NCBI GenBank assembly: GCA_020024255.1
Contig: JAHHTX010000083.1
Coordinates: 1-8,598, forward strand
Origin: Anaerotignum sp.
GTDB taxonomy: Bacteria; Bacillota; Clostridia; Lachnospirales; Anaerotignaceae
Length of the DNA: 8,598 nucleotides
Reading direction: 5' to 3'
Under the pieces are notes generated by a model. That model made no database searches. It was not told the origin of the DNA and saw only the letters and a program-made list of their open reading frames with translations. The stretch's first letter is position 1; every line of letters starts with the position of its first letter. The position numbers and the translations under genes were made by a program. Shown here piece after piece: positions 1 to 6,402 of this stretch.

Positions 1-10
1 ATAATTATGC

Positions 11-24
11 TGTACGAGCGTACA
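11..24. promoter_or_regulatory. 14-bp dyad in the asd leader (possible operator)
   Basis: TGTACG and CGTACA form a 6-bp inverted repeat with only two bases (AG) between the arms, 24 bases upstream of the asd start. The two-base gap is too short for a stable RNA hairpin, so if it works it is more likely a protein binding site on DNA. The promoter and any leader riboswitch would lie outside the window, so the role is open. Confidence 0.25.
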
Positions 25-47
25 ACAGGAAAGAAGGTATCTGTATC

Positions 48-1043
48 ATGAAAAAAGTAAATCTCGCCGTTGTTGGGGCCACCGGTATGGTTGGCAGAAC
101 TTTCTTGAAGGTTCTGGAAGAAAGACAGCTTCCCATCGAAAATTTCTACATTATGGCATCTAGCCGCTCCGCAGGCTCTAAACTGACTTTCTGTGGAAAA
201 GAATACGTTGTCGAAGAATTGACAGAACACTCCTTTGATAAACCTATTGACATTGCACTGTTCTCCGCAGGTGGCAGCACAAGCAAAAAGTTTGCTCCCA
301 TTGCAGCAGAACACGGCTGTATCGTCATTGACAACAGTTCCCAGTGGCGTATGGACCCCAATGTTCCCTTGATTGTACCCGAAGTAAATCCCGAGGATAT
401 TTCTTGGCACAAAAACATCATTGCAAACCCCAACTGCTCTACCATTCAAGCTATGGTTGCCCTGAAGCCTCTGGACGCAAAATATAAAATCAAACGTGTT
501 ATCTACTCCACTTATCAGGCTGTCAGCGGCGCAGGTCGTGCAGGATGGGAAGATTTGGAAAATGGACTGAAAGGCGAAGCACCGAAAAAGTTCCCTCATC
601 CTATTGCAGGAAACTGTCTGCCTCACATTGATGTATTTCTGGATAATGGATATACAAAAGAAGAAATGAAGATGGTAGATGAAACAAGAAAGATTCTACA
701 TAATGACAATATGCGTGTTACTGCAACAACTGTGCGTGTACCCGTTTTCGACTGCCACAGCGAATCCATCAACATTGAGTTTGAAAAACCTTTTGAACTC
801 GATGACCTGTTGGAAACATTGAAAAATGCACCTGGTGTTGTCATGCGGAACGATACGTCCAAAGACGAATATCCTCTTGCATTAGATGTTGCAGGACACG
901 ACGAAGTATATATTGGTCGTGTACGCCGTGATGAAAGTGTAGAAAGCGGCGTAAACCTTTGGGTTGTTGCAGACAATATCAGAAAAGGTGCTGCAACAAA
1001 CGCAATACAGATTGCAGAAGAAATCATCAAAAATATGCAGTAA
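48..1043 (+). CDS. asd: Aspartate-semialdehyde dehydrogenase
   Basis: This cytosolic enzyme reduces L-aspartyl-4-phosphate with NADPH to L-aspartate 4-semialdehyde, the branch point to lysine/diaminopimelate and to threonine/methionine. The 331-residue protein has the family's usual length. Visible landmarks are the N-terminal dinucleotide-binding loop GATGMVG (residues 10-16), the catalytic cysteine in NPNCSTIQ (Cys130), the motif STYQAVSGAGRAG with Gln157, and RVPVFDCHSES, where Arg230 and His237 match the substrate-binding and acid/base residues of the family. The ATG start is preceded by a purine-rich AGGAAAGAAGG stretch ending 10 bases upstream. dapA follows after 50 bases with no terminator between, so the two are probably co-transcribed. 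No missing catalytic residue or frame damage is seen. Confidence 0.97.
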   Translation: MKKVNLAVVGATGMVGRTFLKVLEERQLPIENFYIMASSRSAGSKLTFCGKEYVVEELTEHSFDKPIDIALFSAGGSTSKKFAPIAAEHGCIVIDNSSQWRMDPNVPLIVPEVNPEDISWHKNIIANPNCSTIQAMVALKPLDAKYKIKRVIYSTYQAVSGAGRAGWEDLENGLKGEAPKKFPHPIAGNCLPHIDVFLDNGYTKEEMKMVDETRKILHNDNMRVTATTVRVPVFDCHSESINIEFEKPFELDDLLETLKNAPGVVMRNDTSKDEYPLALDVAGHDEVYIGRVRRDESVESGVNLWVVADNIRKGAATNAIQIAEEIIKNMQ

Positions 1044-1093
1044 AATCATTTTAGTTATCAATTATTTATTTATAAAAGTTAGGAGGTTTTTTT

Positions 1094-1978
1094 ATGGCAG
1101 TATTTACAGGAGCAGGTGTTGCTTTGGTTACACCCACACATCCAGACGGAAGCGTGAACTTTGAAAAGTTCAAAGAACTTATAGAATTTCAGATTGCAAA
1201 TGATACAGATGCCTTGATTATTTGCGGTACTACAGGCGAAGCGTCTACATTAACAGATGAAGTACAGATTGAATGTGTTCGCTATGCAAAAGAAGTAGCA
1301 GGAAACCGTGTTCCTGTCATTGCAGGTGCAGGCAGCAATGACACCAAGCATTGCATTGATCTGGCACAGGGCTGTGAAAAAGCAGGTGCAGATGCAGTTC
1401 TTCTTGTAACTCCCTACTACAACAAAGCAACACAGAAAGGTCTTATTCTGCACTATACCACTGTTGCAGAAAGCCTGAATATCCCCGTTATTCTGTACAA
1501 TGTACCTGGTCGTACCGGCTGCAACATTCAACCGCAGACAGCCTATGAACTTTCTAAAGTAAAAAATATCGTAGGGATCAAAGAAGCAAGCGGCAATCTT
1601 TCCCAGATTGCAGAAACAGCAGCACTTTGTGGCCCTGACTTTGACCTGTACAGCGGCAACGATGACCAGATCACACCAATTTTGGCTCTGGGCGGCAAAG
1701 GTGTAATTTCTGTATTATCCAACGTTGCACCAAAACAAACTCATGATATGGTGGCAAAATTTATGGCAGGAGATATTGAGGGTGCCGCAGAACTCCAGCT
1801 TGGTGCTATTGAACTGATTAAAGCATTGTTCTGTGAAGTAAACCCCATTCCTGTAAAAGCAGCTTTGAACCTGATGGGTTATGAGGTCGGATCTTGCCGT
1901 ATGCCTTTGTGTGATATGGAAGAAAAAAATCTGGAAACTTTAAAAACTGCTATGCAGCACTATGGCTTATTGAAATAA
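1094..1978 (+). CDS. dapA: 4-hydroxy-tetrahydrodipicolinate synthase
   Basis: DapA condenses pyruvate with aspartate semialdehyde, the product of asd next door, in the first committed step to diaminopimelate and lysine. The 294-residue protein is a complete TIM-barrel class I aldolase. It shows the GTTGE pyruvate-binding loop (residues 45-49), Tyr109 in TPYYNK, Tyr135 and Arg140 in the segment YNVPGRTG, and the Schiff-base Lys163 in GIKEASG. These match E. coli Tyr107, Tyr133, Arg138 and Lys161. An AGGAGG ribosome binding site sits seven bases before the ATG. A strong terminator-like hairpin begins 19 bases after the stop codon, so most transcripts from asd-dapA may end there. Confidence 0.97.
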   Translation: MAVFTGAGVALVTPTHPDGSVNFEKFKELIEFQIANDTDALIICGTTGEASTLTDEVQIECVRYAKEVAGNRVPVIAGAGSNDTKHCIDLAQGCEKAGADAVLLVTPYYNKATQKGLILHYTTVAESLNIPVILYNVPGRTGCNIQPQTAYELSKVKNIVGIKEASGNLSQIAETAALCGPDFDLYSGNDDQITPILALGGKGVISVLSNVAPKQTHDMVAKFMAGDIEGAAELQLGAIELIKALFCEVNPIPVKAALNLMGYEVGSCRMPLCDMEEKNLETLKTAMQHYGLLK

Positions 1979-1996
1979 TGTAGTCATGTAAAACCG

Positions 1997-2042
1997 AAAA
2001 AGCCCGTTCCTCTATCTTCATTCGGAGGTGCACGGGCTTTTT
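1997..2042 (+). terminator. Intrinsic terminator or attenuator between dapA and dapB
   Basis: An 11-bp perfect stem, AAAAAGCCCGT (1997-2007) pairing with ACGGGCTTTTT (2032-2042), encloses a second short stem CCTC/GAGG (2009-2012 with 2025-2028). The GC-rich core followed by a run of five T is the form of a Rho-independent terminator. It lies within the dap cluster, 37 bases upstream of the dapB ATG. I see no good sigma-A promoter between it and dapB, so partial read-through or regulated antitermination is a reasonable reading. Confidence 0.85.
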
Positions 2043-2079
2043 CTCCATTCGTTTCTCAAAAAAGGAGGATTTGATTTTT

Positions 2080-2832
2080 ATGACAAATATAATTATGCAT
2101 GGATGCGGAGGCAAAATGGGACGTGTCATTGCCGATCTGGTAAAACAGGATACAAACTGCCGTATTGTAGCAGGCATTGATCCTGCAAAACCGGAACTTG
2201 ACTTCCCTGTTTTTGCCTCTCCGGCGGAATGTGATATTCACGCAGATGTTATCATTGACTTTTCCACTGCATCTGCTGTTCCCGCACTTTTGGATTTCTC
2301 CCAACAACAGAATATTCCTGTTGTGATATGTACTACAGCCTTGAGCGAGGAAACTCTTGCCAAGTTAAAAGAAACCGCAAAATCCGTTGCTGTATTGAGA
2401 TCTGCAAATATGTCCATTGGCATCAATCTGCTTCTGGACTTGGTACAGCGTGCTGCCAATATCCTCTATGATGCAAACTTCGATATTGAAATCATAGAAA
2501 AGCACCACAACCAGAAAATTGATGCCCCCAGTGGCACAGCGATGGCACTGGCAGATGCCATCAACGAAGCTATGGACGAAAAGTTCCACTATGTTTATGA
2601 CCGTTCTGAAAAAAGAGAAAAGAGAGAACGGACTGAAATTGGAATTCATGCCATTCGCGGAGGAAATATTGTGGGAGAACATGATGTTCTTTTTGCAGGG
2701 CGAGATGAAGTCATTACATTGAGCCATCACGCTTCCAGCAGAGAAGTCTTTGCTGTTGGTGCTGTCAAGGCTGCAAAGTTCCTTGCAGAACAGCCTGCCG
2801 GTCTTTATACCATGAAAGATGTATTGGCTTAA
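2080..2832 (+). CDS. dapB: 4-hydroxy-tetrahydrodipicolinate reductase
   Basis: DapB uses NAD(P)H to reduce the product of DapA to tetrahydrodipicolinate. From the ATG at 2080 the protein has 250 residues. It begins with the nucleotide-binding loop HGCGGKMGR (residues 7-15) and carries the family signature EKHHNQKIDAPSGTA (140-154), including the catalytic His142/His143 pair, Lys146 and the substrate-binding SGT. The frame is open from a TTG at 2071, but the ribosome binding site AAAGGAGG (2061-2068) lies only two bases from that TTG and eleven from the ATG, so the ATG is preferred. It follows asd and dapA in pathway order but sits behind a terminator hairpin. Later pathway genes (dapD/dapL, dapF, lysA) are not in the window. 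Confidence 0.96.
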   Translation: MTNIIMHGCGGKMGRVIADLVKQDTNCRIVAGIDPAKPELDFPVFASPAECDIHADVIIDFSTASAVPALLDFSQQQNIPVVICTTALSEETLAKLKETAKSVAVLRSANMSIGINLLLDLVQRAANILYDANFDIEIIEKHHNQKIDAPSGTAMALADAINEAMDEKFHYVYDRSEKREKRERTEIGIHAIRGGNIVGEHDVLFAGRDEVITLSHHASSREVFAVGAVKAAKFLAEQPAGLYTMKDVLA

Positions 2833-2848
2833 ATAGCAAATACAAGAA

Positions 2849-2875
2849 AAAGGGTGCAGTTTCTATGCACCCTTT
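2849..2875. terminator. Hairpin after dapB, copy 1 of a 27-base repeat
   Basis: A perfect 10-bp stem, AAAGGGTGCA (2849-2858) with TGCACCCTTT (2866-2875), closes a seven-base loop GTTTCTA. It begins 17 bases after the dapB stop and is the natural candidate for the dapB terminator. The T run after it is only three bases, so it is weaker than a classical intrinsic terminator. The same 27 bases recur exactly at 3005-3031 in the same orientation. Confidence 0.55.
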
Positions 2876-3031
2876 GAGGGTGTCGACAAAGTCGCCCCTC
2901 ATGGGAAATGAATTCCCACTGCGGATTCCATTTGGGAAACCCTTCGTTTCCCAACCCCTTCCGCATTTTCGAAAAGAGATAAAAACAACTTTTTCAACAG
3001 TCTGAAAGGGTGCAGTTTCTATGCACCCTTT
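2849..3031. repeat. MITE-like palindromic repeat unit with flanking direct repeats
   Basis: This intergenic block consists of a 129-base core (2876-3004) between two identical 27-base hairpins in direct orientation (2849-2875 and 3005-3031, 156 bases apart). The core ends are imperfect inverted repeats: GAGGGTGTCGACAAAGTC at 2876-2893 and, read on the other strand, CAGACTGTTGAAAAAGTT at 3004-2987, agreeing at 12 of 18 positions. Inside are further stems: GAGGG/CCCTC with CGAC/GTCG (2876-2900), TGGGAA/TTCCCA (2902-2918), GCGGA/TCCGC (2921-2925 with 2960-2964) around TTGGGAAAC/GTTTCCCAA (2932-2954), and the palindrome TTTTCGAAAA (2966-2975). No transposase is present. A non-autonomous miniature element or dispersed intergenic palindrome fits best; the family is not assigned. 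Confidence 0.6.
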
Positions 3032-3032
3032 C
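3004..3032. terminator. Hairpin after the cobO-like gene, copy 2 of the 27-base repeat
   Basis: This is the second exact copy of the hairpin, here extended to 11 bp by an extra G-C pair (3004 with 3032). It lies 16 bases beyond the stop of the minus-strand cobO-like gene and could end that transcript. As with the first copy, the T run on either strand is only three bases, so efficient termination is uncertain. Confidence 0.5.
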
Positions 3033-3048
3033 TTCATATCTCTGTATG

Positions 3049-3531
3049 CTATTTTTCCGGAACTATTTGATAAATTGTATCGACTTTGGGAATAATTTCC
3101 GGCGGCAGAATATTTCCTGTGAGAATCATATCCATATTATCCGGTATTTTTTCCAGAAGGGACGCCAGTTCTTCTCCTGTCAAATACCCTTCTTCCACAC
3201 ACTCCAAAATACCGTCCAACATCAGCACTTCACATTCACCTGTATCCAATATCTTATTGACAAAATTAAAAGCATTACGGATTTCTATAGCGATATCCTT
3301 TCTGATTTCTTCGGTGATTTCTTCTCCATGCCGATTTTTTTCAAAACGAAAAATACGAAAATCCTGTTCCAGTTTTTCCAAAAAAACAATTTCCTTATTG
3401 TCATGATAATCCATAAACTGTATCATGACCACACGCTGATTATTGCCCAAAGCACGTAATCCCCGTCCCAAGGCAACACAAGTTTTTCCTTTTCCGGCTC
3501 CGTAATACACGGAGATATGTCCTTTACTCAA
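3049..3531 (-). CDS. cobO: Divergent cob(I)alamin adenosyltransferase-like P-loop protein (CobO/BtuR family)
   Basis: CobO/BtuR enzymes adenosylate corrinoids using ATP. This 160-residue cytosolic protein has the family's P-loop GAGKGKT (residues 11-17), followed by RGLRALG and VVMIQFM as in true members, and the later segment EGYLTGEEL...MILTGN...PPEII. It departs from the family in two places. The Walker-B-like LDE is LDG here (LMLDGI, 103-108), and the C-terminal lysine/glycine-rich tail usual after 'RPVKH' is absent, the protein ending at VPEK. Activity is therefore unproven. The start is TTG, with AGGAG nine bases upstream; no ATG is available until residue 36. It starts 19 bases after the SSB-like gene and is probably co-transcribed with it. 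Confidence 0.7.
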   Translation of the reverse strand: MSKGHISVYYGAGKGKTCVALGRGLRALGNNQRVVMIQFMDYHDNKEIVFLEKLEQDFRIFRFEKNRHGEEITEEIRKDIAIEIRNAFNFVNKILDTGECEVLMLDGILECVEEGYLTGEELASLLEKIPDNMDMILTGNILPPEIIPKVDTIYQIVPEK

Positions 3532-3550
3532 ATCGTTTCAACTCCTGTTT

Positions 3551-4246
3551 TTAAAACATTGGGAAGTTTCTCTCTTCCCTATGATCTTTTGTATCGGATT
3601 TTTCCTTTGTTTCCACTTTCCCTTCCAATTCCATTTGAGAAACTGAAACCTCATAGGCAATCCGCTCTTCCATAATATCCCCTGTCTTTTTTTGGTAAAT
3701 CCTGCTTTGGATACGCCCTTTCAGCGAAATGGGTGTCCCCACAGCCGCCTCTCCCACATAACGGGCATTTCTGCCCCATACAATACAGGGAATATAATCT
3801 GATTTATGATAAGCCCTATTTACCGCTACTAAAATATCGGAGATTTCTCTTCCAAAAGGTGTTTGCCGATAAACAGGTTTTTTACAAATATATCCATGAA
3901 GAAGAATTTCATTCGCCGGTTCTGCAATATCTTTTTCCGCAAAGGAAAGTTCCCTTGCAAAAACTGTCAGCATCAGTCTGTTTTTCTCCCCGTTAAAATG
4001 ATTATAACTGCGAAGCTGTCCTGTAATACAAACTTGGCTTCCTTCTTGCAATTTTTTTTCCGAAAGTGCCAAAAGACGCTCTGACACCATAACAGGCAGT
4101 ATATCTGCATAACTGCTCAAGCGTGCCGATGCAATTTGAAAGGTATAAAATCCCTCTCCATATACCGTATGACTATATGTTGCCTCCTTTGTGACTGTTC
4201 CATTTACTGTCACGATGTTATTTTCCCACAAACCGTTCATTTGCAT
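3551..4246 (-). CDS. SSB-like protein with two OB-fold domains
   Basis: This 231-residue protein appears to hold two SSB-type OB folds. Domain 1 (about 8-103) is diverged. Domain 2 (about 112-207) follows the SSB pattern closely: LHGYICKKPVYRQTPFGRE, LVAVNRAYHKSDYIPCIVWG, then ISLKGRIQSRIYQ and a late YEVSVSQMEL strand. A charged linker (208-226) leads to the tip NFPMF, which recalls the acidic, Phe-ending tail by which SSB recruits partner proteins, though with fewer acidic residues. It probably binds single-stranded DNA; whether it is a main or accessory SSB is not clear. The frame is open 15 codons further upstream, but AAGGGGAG lies about five bases before the ATG at 4246, which fixes the start. 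A 135-base gap separates it from the upstream gene. Confidence 0.78.
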   Translation of the reverse strand: MQMNGLWENNIVTVNGTVTKEATYSHTVYGEGFYTFQIASARLSSYADILPVMVSERLLALSEKKLQEGSQVCITGQLRSYNHFNGEKNRLMLTVFARELSFAEKDIAEPANEILLHGYICKKPVYRQTPFGREISDILVAVNRAYHKSDYIPCIVWGRNARYVGEAAVGTPISLKGRIQSRIYQKKTGDIMEERIAYEVSVSQMELEGKVETKEKSDTKDHREERNFPMF

Positions 4247-4381
4247 ATTCTCTCCCCTTTTCTCTGCTGTCTTCTCAACAAAACACAGCATTTGCTTTTT
4301 TCTCTCAAAACAGTCTATTCCAAATTTACATATTTAGAAGTCCTTTTTGAAAAGCGAAAGTTTTGAAAAGGGAATACTGAT
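4247..4381. other. Gap upstream of the SSB-like gene
   Basis: These AT-rich 135 bases hold no convincing promoter, terminator or gene. The only pattern is TTTTGAAAAG occurring twice, 16 bases apart (4345-4354 and 4361-4370), which allows a weak imperfect hairpin without a T run. Whether the SSB-like and cobO-like genes have their own promoter cannot be decided from this. Confidence 0.4.
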
Positions 4382-4696
4382 TTACAAACCCATTTGAAAT
4401 TCTGTTCTTTTTTCGTTTCGGAAAATAAAACCGATTTTCACACAGTCAATCGCAACAACCATGGTATATTCTTTTCCTTTATATATCAGTGGTTCTCCGC
4501 TTTTTTTCACAATGACTGCCTCTGTTTTCTTTCCGTTTTCCTGCCAATAAGACAAGAAATAAAAGTCACCATCTGATTTCACTGTCCACTCACAAGGAAG
4601 CAGCAGTTTCATAAAAAAATCGTCATCACACCCAAAATAATCCACCAATCCCTGAACGGACTGCTCGTATTCCAAAATTGGTTCTCTTTTTTCCAT
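4382..4696 (-). CDS. Hypothetical protein, 104 residues
   Basis: I do not recognise a family. From the ATG at 4696 the product has 104 residues, no signal peptide and no membrane segment. It is acidic near the N-terminus (GCDDDFF, 22-28) and alternates short hydrophobic and polar runs as a beta-rich small domain would (WTVKSDGDFYFLSYW, AVIVKKSG, YTMVVAIDCVKIGFIF). The start is set by a good site, AGGGAGG, five bases before the ATG. However, those bases also encode Arg-Glu-Glu in a frame that stays open to a GTG at 4819, so an N-terminally longer product of 145 residues is possible. Upstream, beyond a TGA at 4838-4840, the same frame leads into the 91-residue gene, so this could be the C-terminal part of a broken gene. 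Confidence 0.6.
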   Translation of the reverse strand: MEKREPILEYEQSVQGLVDYFGCDDDFFMKLLLPCEWTVKSDGDFYFLSYWQENGKKTEAVIVKKSGEPLIYKGKEYTMVVAIDCVKIGFIFRNEKRTEFQMGL

Positions 4697-4888
4697 ATGT
4701 TCCTCCCTAACTTTCATAGAATCCCCCACTAAAATCATTTCTTTTCCTGCTTTGACGGGATATCTATCCACACTCCTTTTATGGTACTGATACTTTTCGG
4801 AAATGTCAATATCCCCCACAACTGCAAAAAACGAAAATCACGAGCCTTTTCCTGTTTCCAATTCCCCTTTTCCATTTGGTAAAAACGC

Positions 4889-5164
4889 CTATTCCTCTGT
4901 CACAATCCGCATAACAAAACCTTCTTCCTCCTGCTTTTTCATGCGTATTTTTTTCACCAGTTCCCCGATACGTTGAAAAAGAAATACTCCACTCAAAACC
5001 ATACCAAACCATGCACAGCACCGCAATATCCACTTTCTGTATTTCTGTGGCAACTGTCCTCCAATCACAATACCCAAAAGACAGCTTTCTGTATAAAGCA
5101 ACAATTTTTCCTGCCAATTTTTCTCCTTGTGGATTTTATTTTCATCTTTTCCTTTTGGCTTCAT
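4889..5164 (-). CDS. Small putative membrane protein, 91 residues
   Basis: No family is recognised. The N-terminus is strongly charged (MKPKGKDENKIHKEKNWQEK). Two hydrophobic stretches follow, about residues 21-37 (LLLYTESCLLGIVIGG) and 46-64 (ILRCCAWFGMVLSGVFLF), separated by a basic turn QKYRK, and then a charged tail. This suits a two-helix membrane hairpin. It lies 12 bases after apbE and must be co-transcribed with it. Two ATG codons compete: the one at 5170 is a single base from GGAGG, whereas the one at 5164 is seven bases away and is chosen. The TAG stop at 4889-4891 is followed in the same frame by 16 further sense codons, a TGA, and then the frame of the 104-residue gene, so truncation of a longer protein is possible. 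Confidence 0.6.
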   Translation of the reverse strand: MKPKGKDENKIHKEKNWQEKLLLYTESCLLGIVIGGQLPQKYRKWILRCCAWFGMVLSGVFLFQRIGELVKKIRMKKQEEEGFVMRIVTEE

Positions 5165-5176
5165 TTCCATCCCTCC

Positions 5177-6250
5177 TTATTCTTCCACAACTTCATAAGT
5201 GAAATCATGATCCCGTTCTTCAAAAGAAAATCCCTTTGCTGCACCTTTGGTGGCAACCACCCGATTATCTGCTGTTACCAGAATCGCTTCAAAATCCTGA
5301 TGTGCCCGCCAAAATTCCAATGCTTTTTCTTCTCCCATAACAAAAAGTGCCGTAGAAAGTCCATCTGCTCTTGTGCTGTTGGGACACAAAATAGTCACAG
5401 ACAACAATCCGCTTTCTGCAGGGTATCCTGTGGAAGGGTCAATAATATGATGATAGCGTTTCCCGTTTTCTTCAAAAAAACGCTGATATCCGCCAGATGT
5501 CACAACAGCGCAATCCTTTACTTCCAATATTCCGACATAATCCTCTGGCTGCAACGGATTAGCAACCGCTACCTTCCAAGGCGTGCCGTCAGGTTTCGTT
5601 CCCATTGTCGCCACATTACCACCAAGAGAAATAACTGCCGACTCTACACCTTTTTCCTGAAAAAGAGCCAAAATGCGGTCTGTGGTATATCCCTTTGCAA
5701 TACCGCCCAAATCCACTGCCATTCCTTCTTTTTCCAAATATGCCGACGTTTTCTCTATAGAGAGTCCTTCTGCATCTACAAGGGGCAATAGAGAATCCAA
5801 CGTTTCCTTTGTCGGTACTGTATGGGTTTCTTCTGTAAATCCCCATGCCTTTACCACAGGCGATACTGTCATATCAAAAGCGCCTGCGGTTTCCTTTGTC
5901 AGTGCCTTTCCAATAGAAAGCAGTTCTGCCGTTTCTTCGGATATCGGAACAGATGCTTTTCCTGCCTGTTGGTTCAACTGTGCCACATTGCTTTTTTCCT
6001 TTGTCACAGAAAACAACTCCTCCAAATGATGTATTTCCCTTTCTGCCTCCAGCAAAATACTTTCGCCGTCCTTATGATACACCATCAGGTTCATGACCGT
6101 ATCCATACCAAAAATCATCGTATCATAACGGTCTTTTTCTTCCTTCTGTGCAAGCTGCTGTTTGGCAAGTTCTCTCTGTTCTGTACAACCGGAAAACATA
6201 CATACTCCTGCCAATAGTATCCCCAGCATATATCCAATATGTTTTTTCAT
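5177..6250 (-). CDS. apbE: FAD:protein FMN transferase, lipoprotein (ApbE)
   Basis: ApbE cleaves FAD and transfers FMN through a phosphoester bond to Thr/Ser of target proteins such as RnfG/NqrC-type subunits, outside the membrane. The 357-residue protein starts with a lipoprotein signal peptide ending in the lipobox FSGC (Cys22). Family motifs follow in order: MDTVMNL (49-55), GAFDMTVSPVVKAWGF (123-138), VDLGGIAKGYTTD (179-191), ISLGGN (207-212), TSGGYQRF (251-258), HHIIDPSTGYPA (267-278) and the metal-binding ADGLSTALF (295-303). It is complete. Its minus-strand promoter is at 6283-6311 and the leader is short. No target subunit carrying the S/T-G-A-T site is seen in the window, so the substrate is encoded elsewhere. 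Confidence 0.95.
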   Translation of the reverse strand: MKKHIGYMLGILLAGVCMFSGCTEQRELAKQQLAQKEEKDRYDTMIFGMDTVMNLMVYHKDGESILLEAEREIHHLEELFSVTKEKSNVAQLNQQAGKASVPISEETAELLSIGKALTKETAGAFDMTVSPVVKAWGFTEETHTVPTKETLDSLLPLVDAEGLSIEKTSAYLEKEGMAVDLGGIAKGYTTDRILALFQEKGVESAVISLGGNVATMGTKPDGTPWKVAVANPLQPEDYVGILEVKDCAVVTSGGYQRFFEENGKRYHHIIDPSTGYPAESGLLSVTILCPNSTRADGLSTALFVMGEEKALEFWRAHQDFEAILVTADNRVVATKGAAKGFSFEERDHDFTYEVVEE

Positions 6251-6282
6251 ATTCTCTTTTCCTTTCTGTCTCCTTCCTTCCT

Positions 6283-6311
6283 ATTTTACATAGCGAAAAC
6301 ACCAATGTCAA
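6283..6311 (-). promoter_or_regulatory. Sigma-A promoter of apbE
   Basis: Read on the minus strand, a perfect -35 TTGACA (6311-6306) is followed by a 17-base spacer and the -10 TAAAAT (6288-6283, five of six consensus bases). The expected start, near 6276, would give a leader of about 26 bases before the apbE ATG. It lies directly downstream of the minus-strand terminator at 6333-6365, which insulates it from upstream transcription. Confidence 0.8.
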
Positions 6312-6332
6312 ATAAAGAAAGGAATTTTGCAG

Positions 6333-6365
6333 AAAAAGCCATAGAACCCATTTCCCATAGCTTTT
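6333..6365 (-). terminator. Minus-strand intrinsic terminator upstream of apbE
   Basis: On the minus strand, AAAAGCTATGGGA pairs with TTCTATGGCTTTT as a 13-bp stem that includes three G-U pairs, with a six-base loop AATGGG and a run of five T at the end. On the plus strand the G-U pairs become A-C mismatches, so the signal is directional. It implies a minus-strand transcript arriving from 6400-6600, separate from apbE. Confidence 0.65.
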
Positions 6366-6402
6366 CAACATTTAGCATAGCAACAGCACAGCCAAATGCC
6401 TG

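Noticed and set aside
2765..3037. A 90-codon minus-strand frame covering the structured repeat after dapB
   Set aside because: It contains the same short peptide twice because the 27-base hairpin is repeated, and it runs into the end of dapB. It is a by-product of the palindromic element, not a gene.
4735..4875. A 46-codon minus-strand frame filling the gap between the 91- and 104-residue genes
   Set aside because: It begins 13 bases after the previous stop, which suits an operon, but only a weak, distant GAGG precedes the ATG and the peptide resembles nothing known. Same-strand continuation in the other frame explains the gap at least as well.
4973..5791. A 272-codon plus-strand frame opposite apbE and the small membrane gene
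   Set aside because: It is antisense to apbE, whose protein has every family motif. The antisense product is rich in Cys, His, Phe and Ser as expected of a shadow frame and has no ribosome binding site.
6123..6371. An 82-codon minus-strand frame overlapping the apbE 5' end and its promoter
   Set aside because: It spans a terminator and the near-consensus apbE promoter and overlaps the signal-peptide region of apbE in another frame. There is no ribosome binding site of note.
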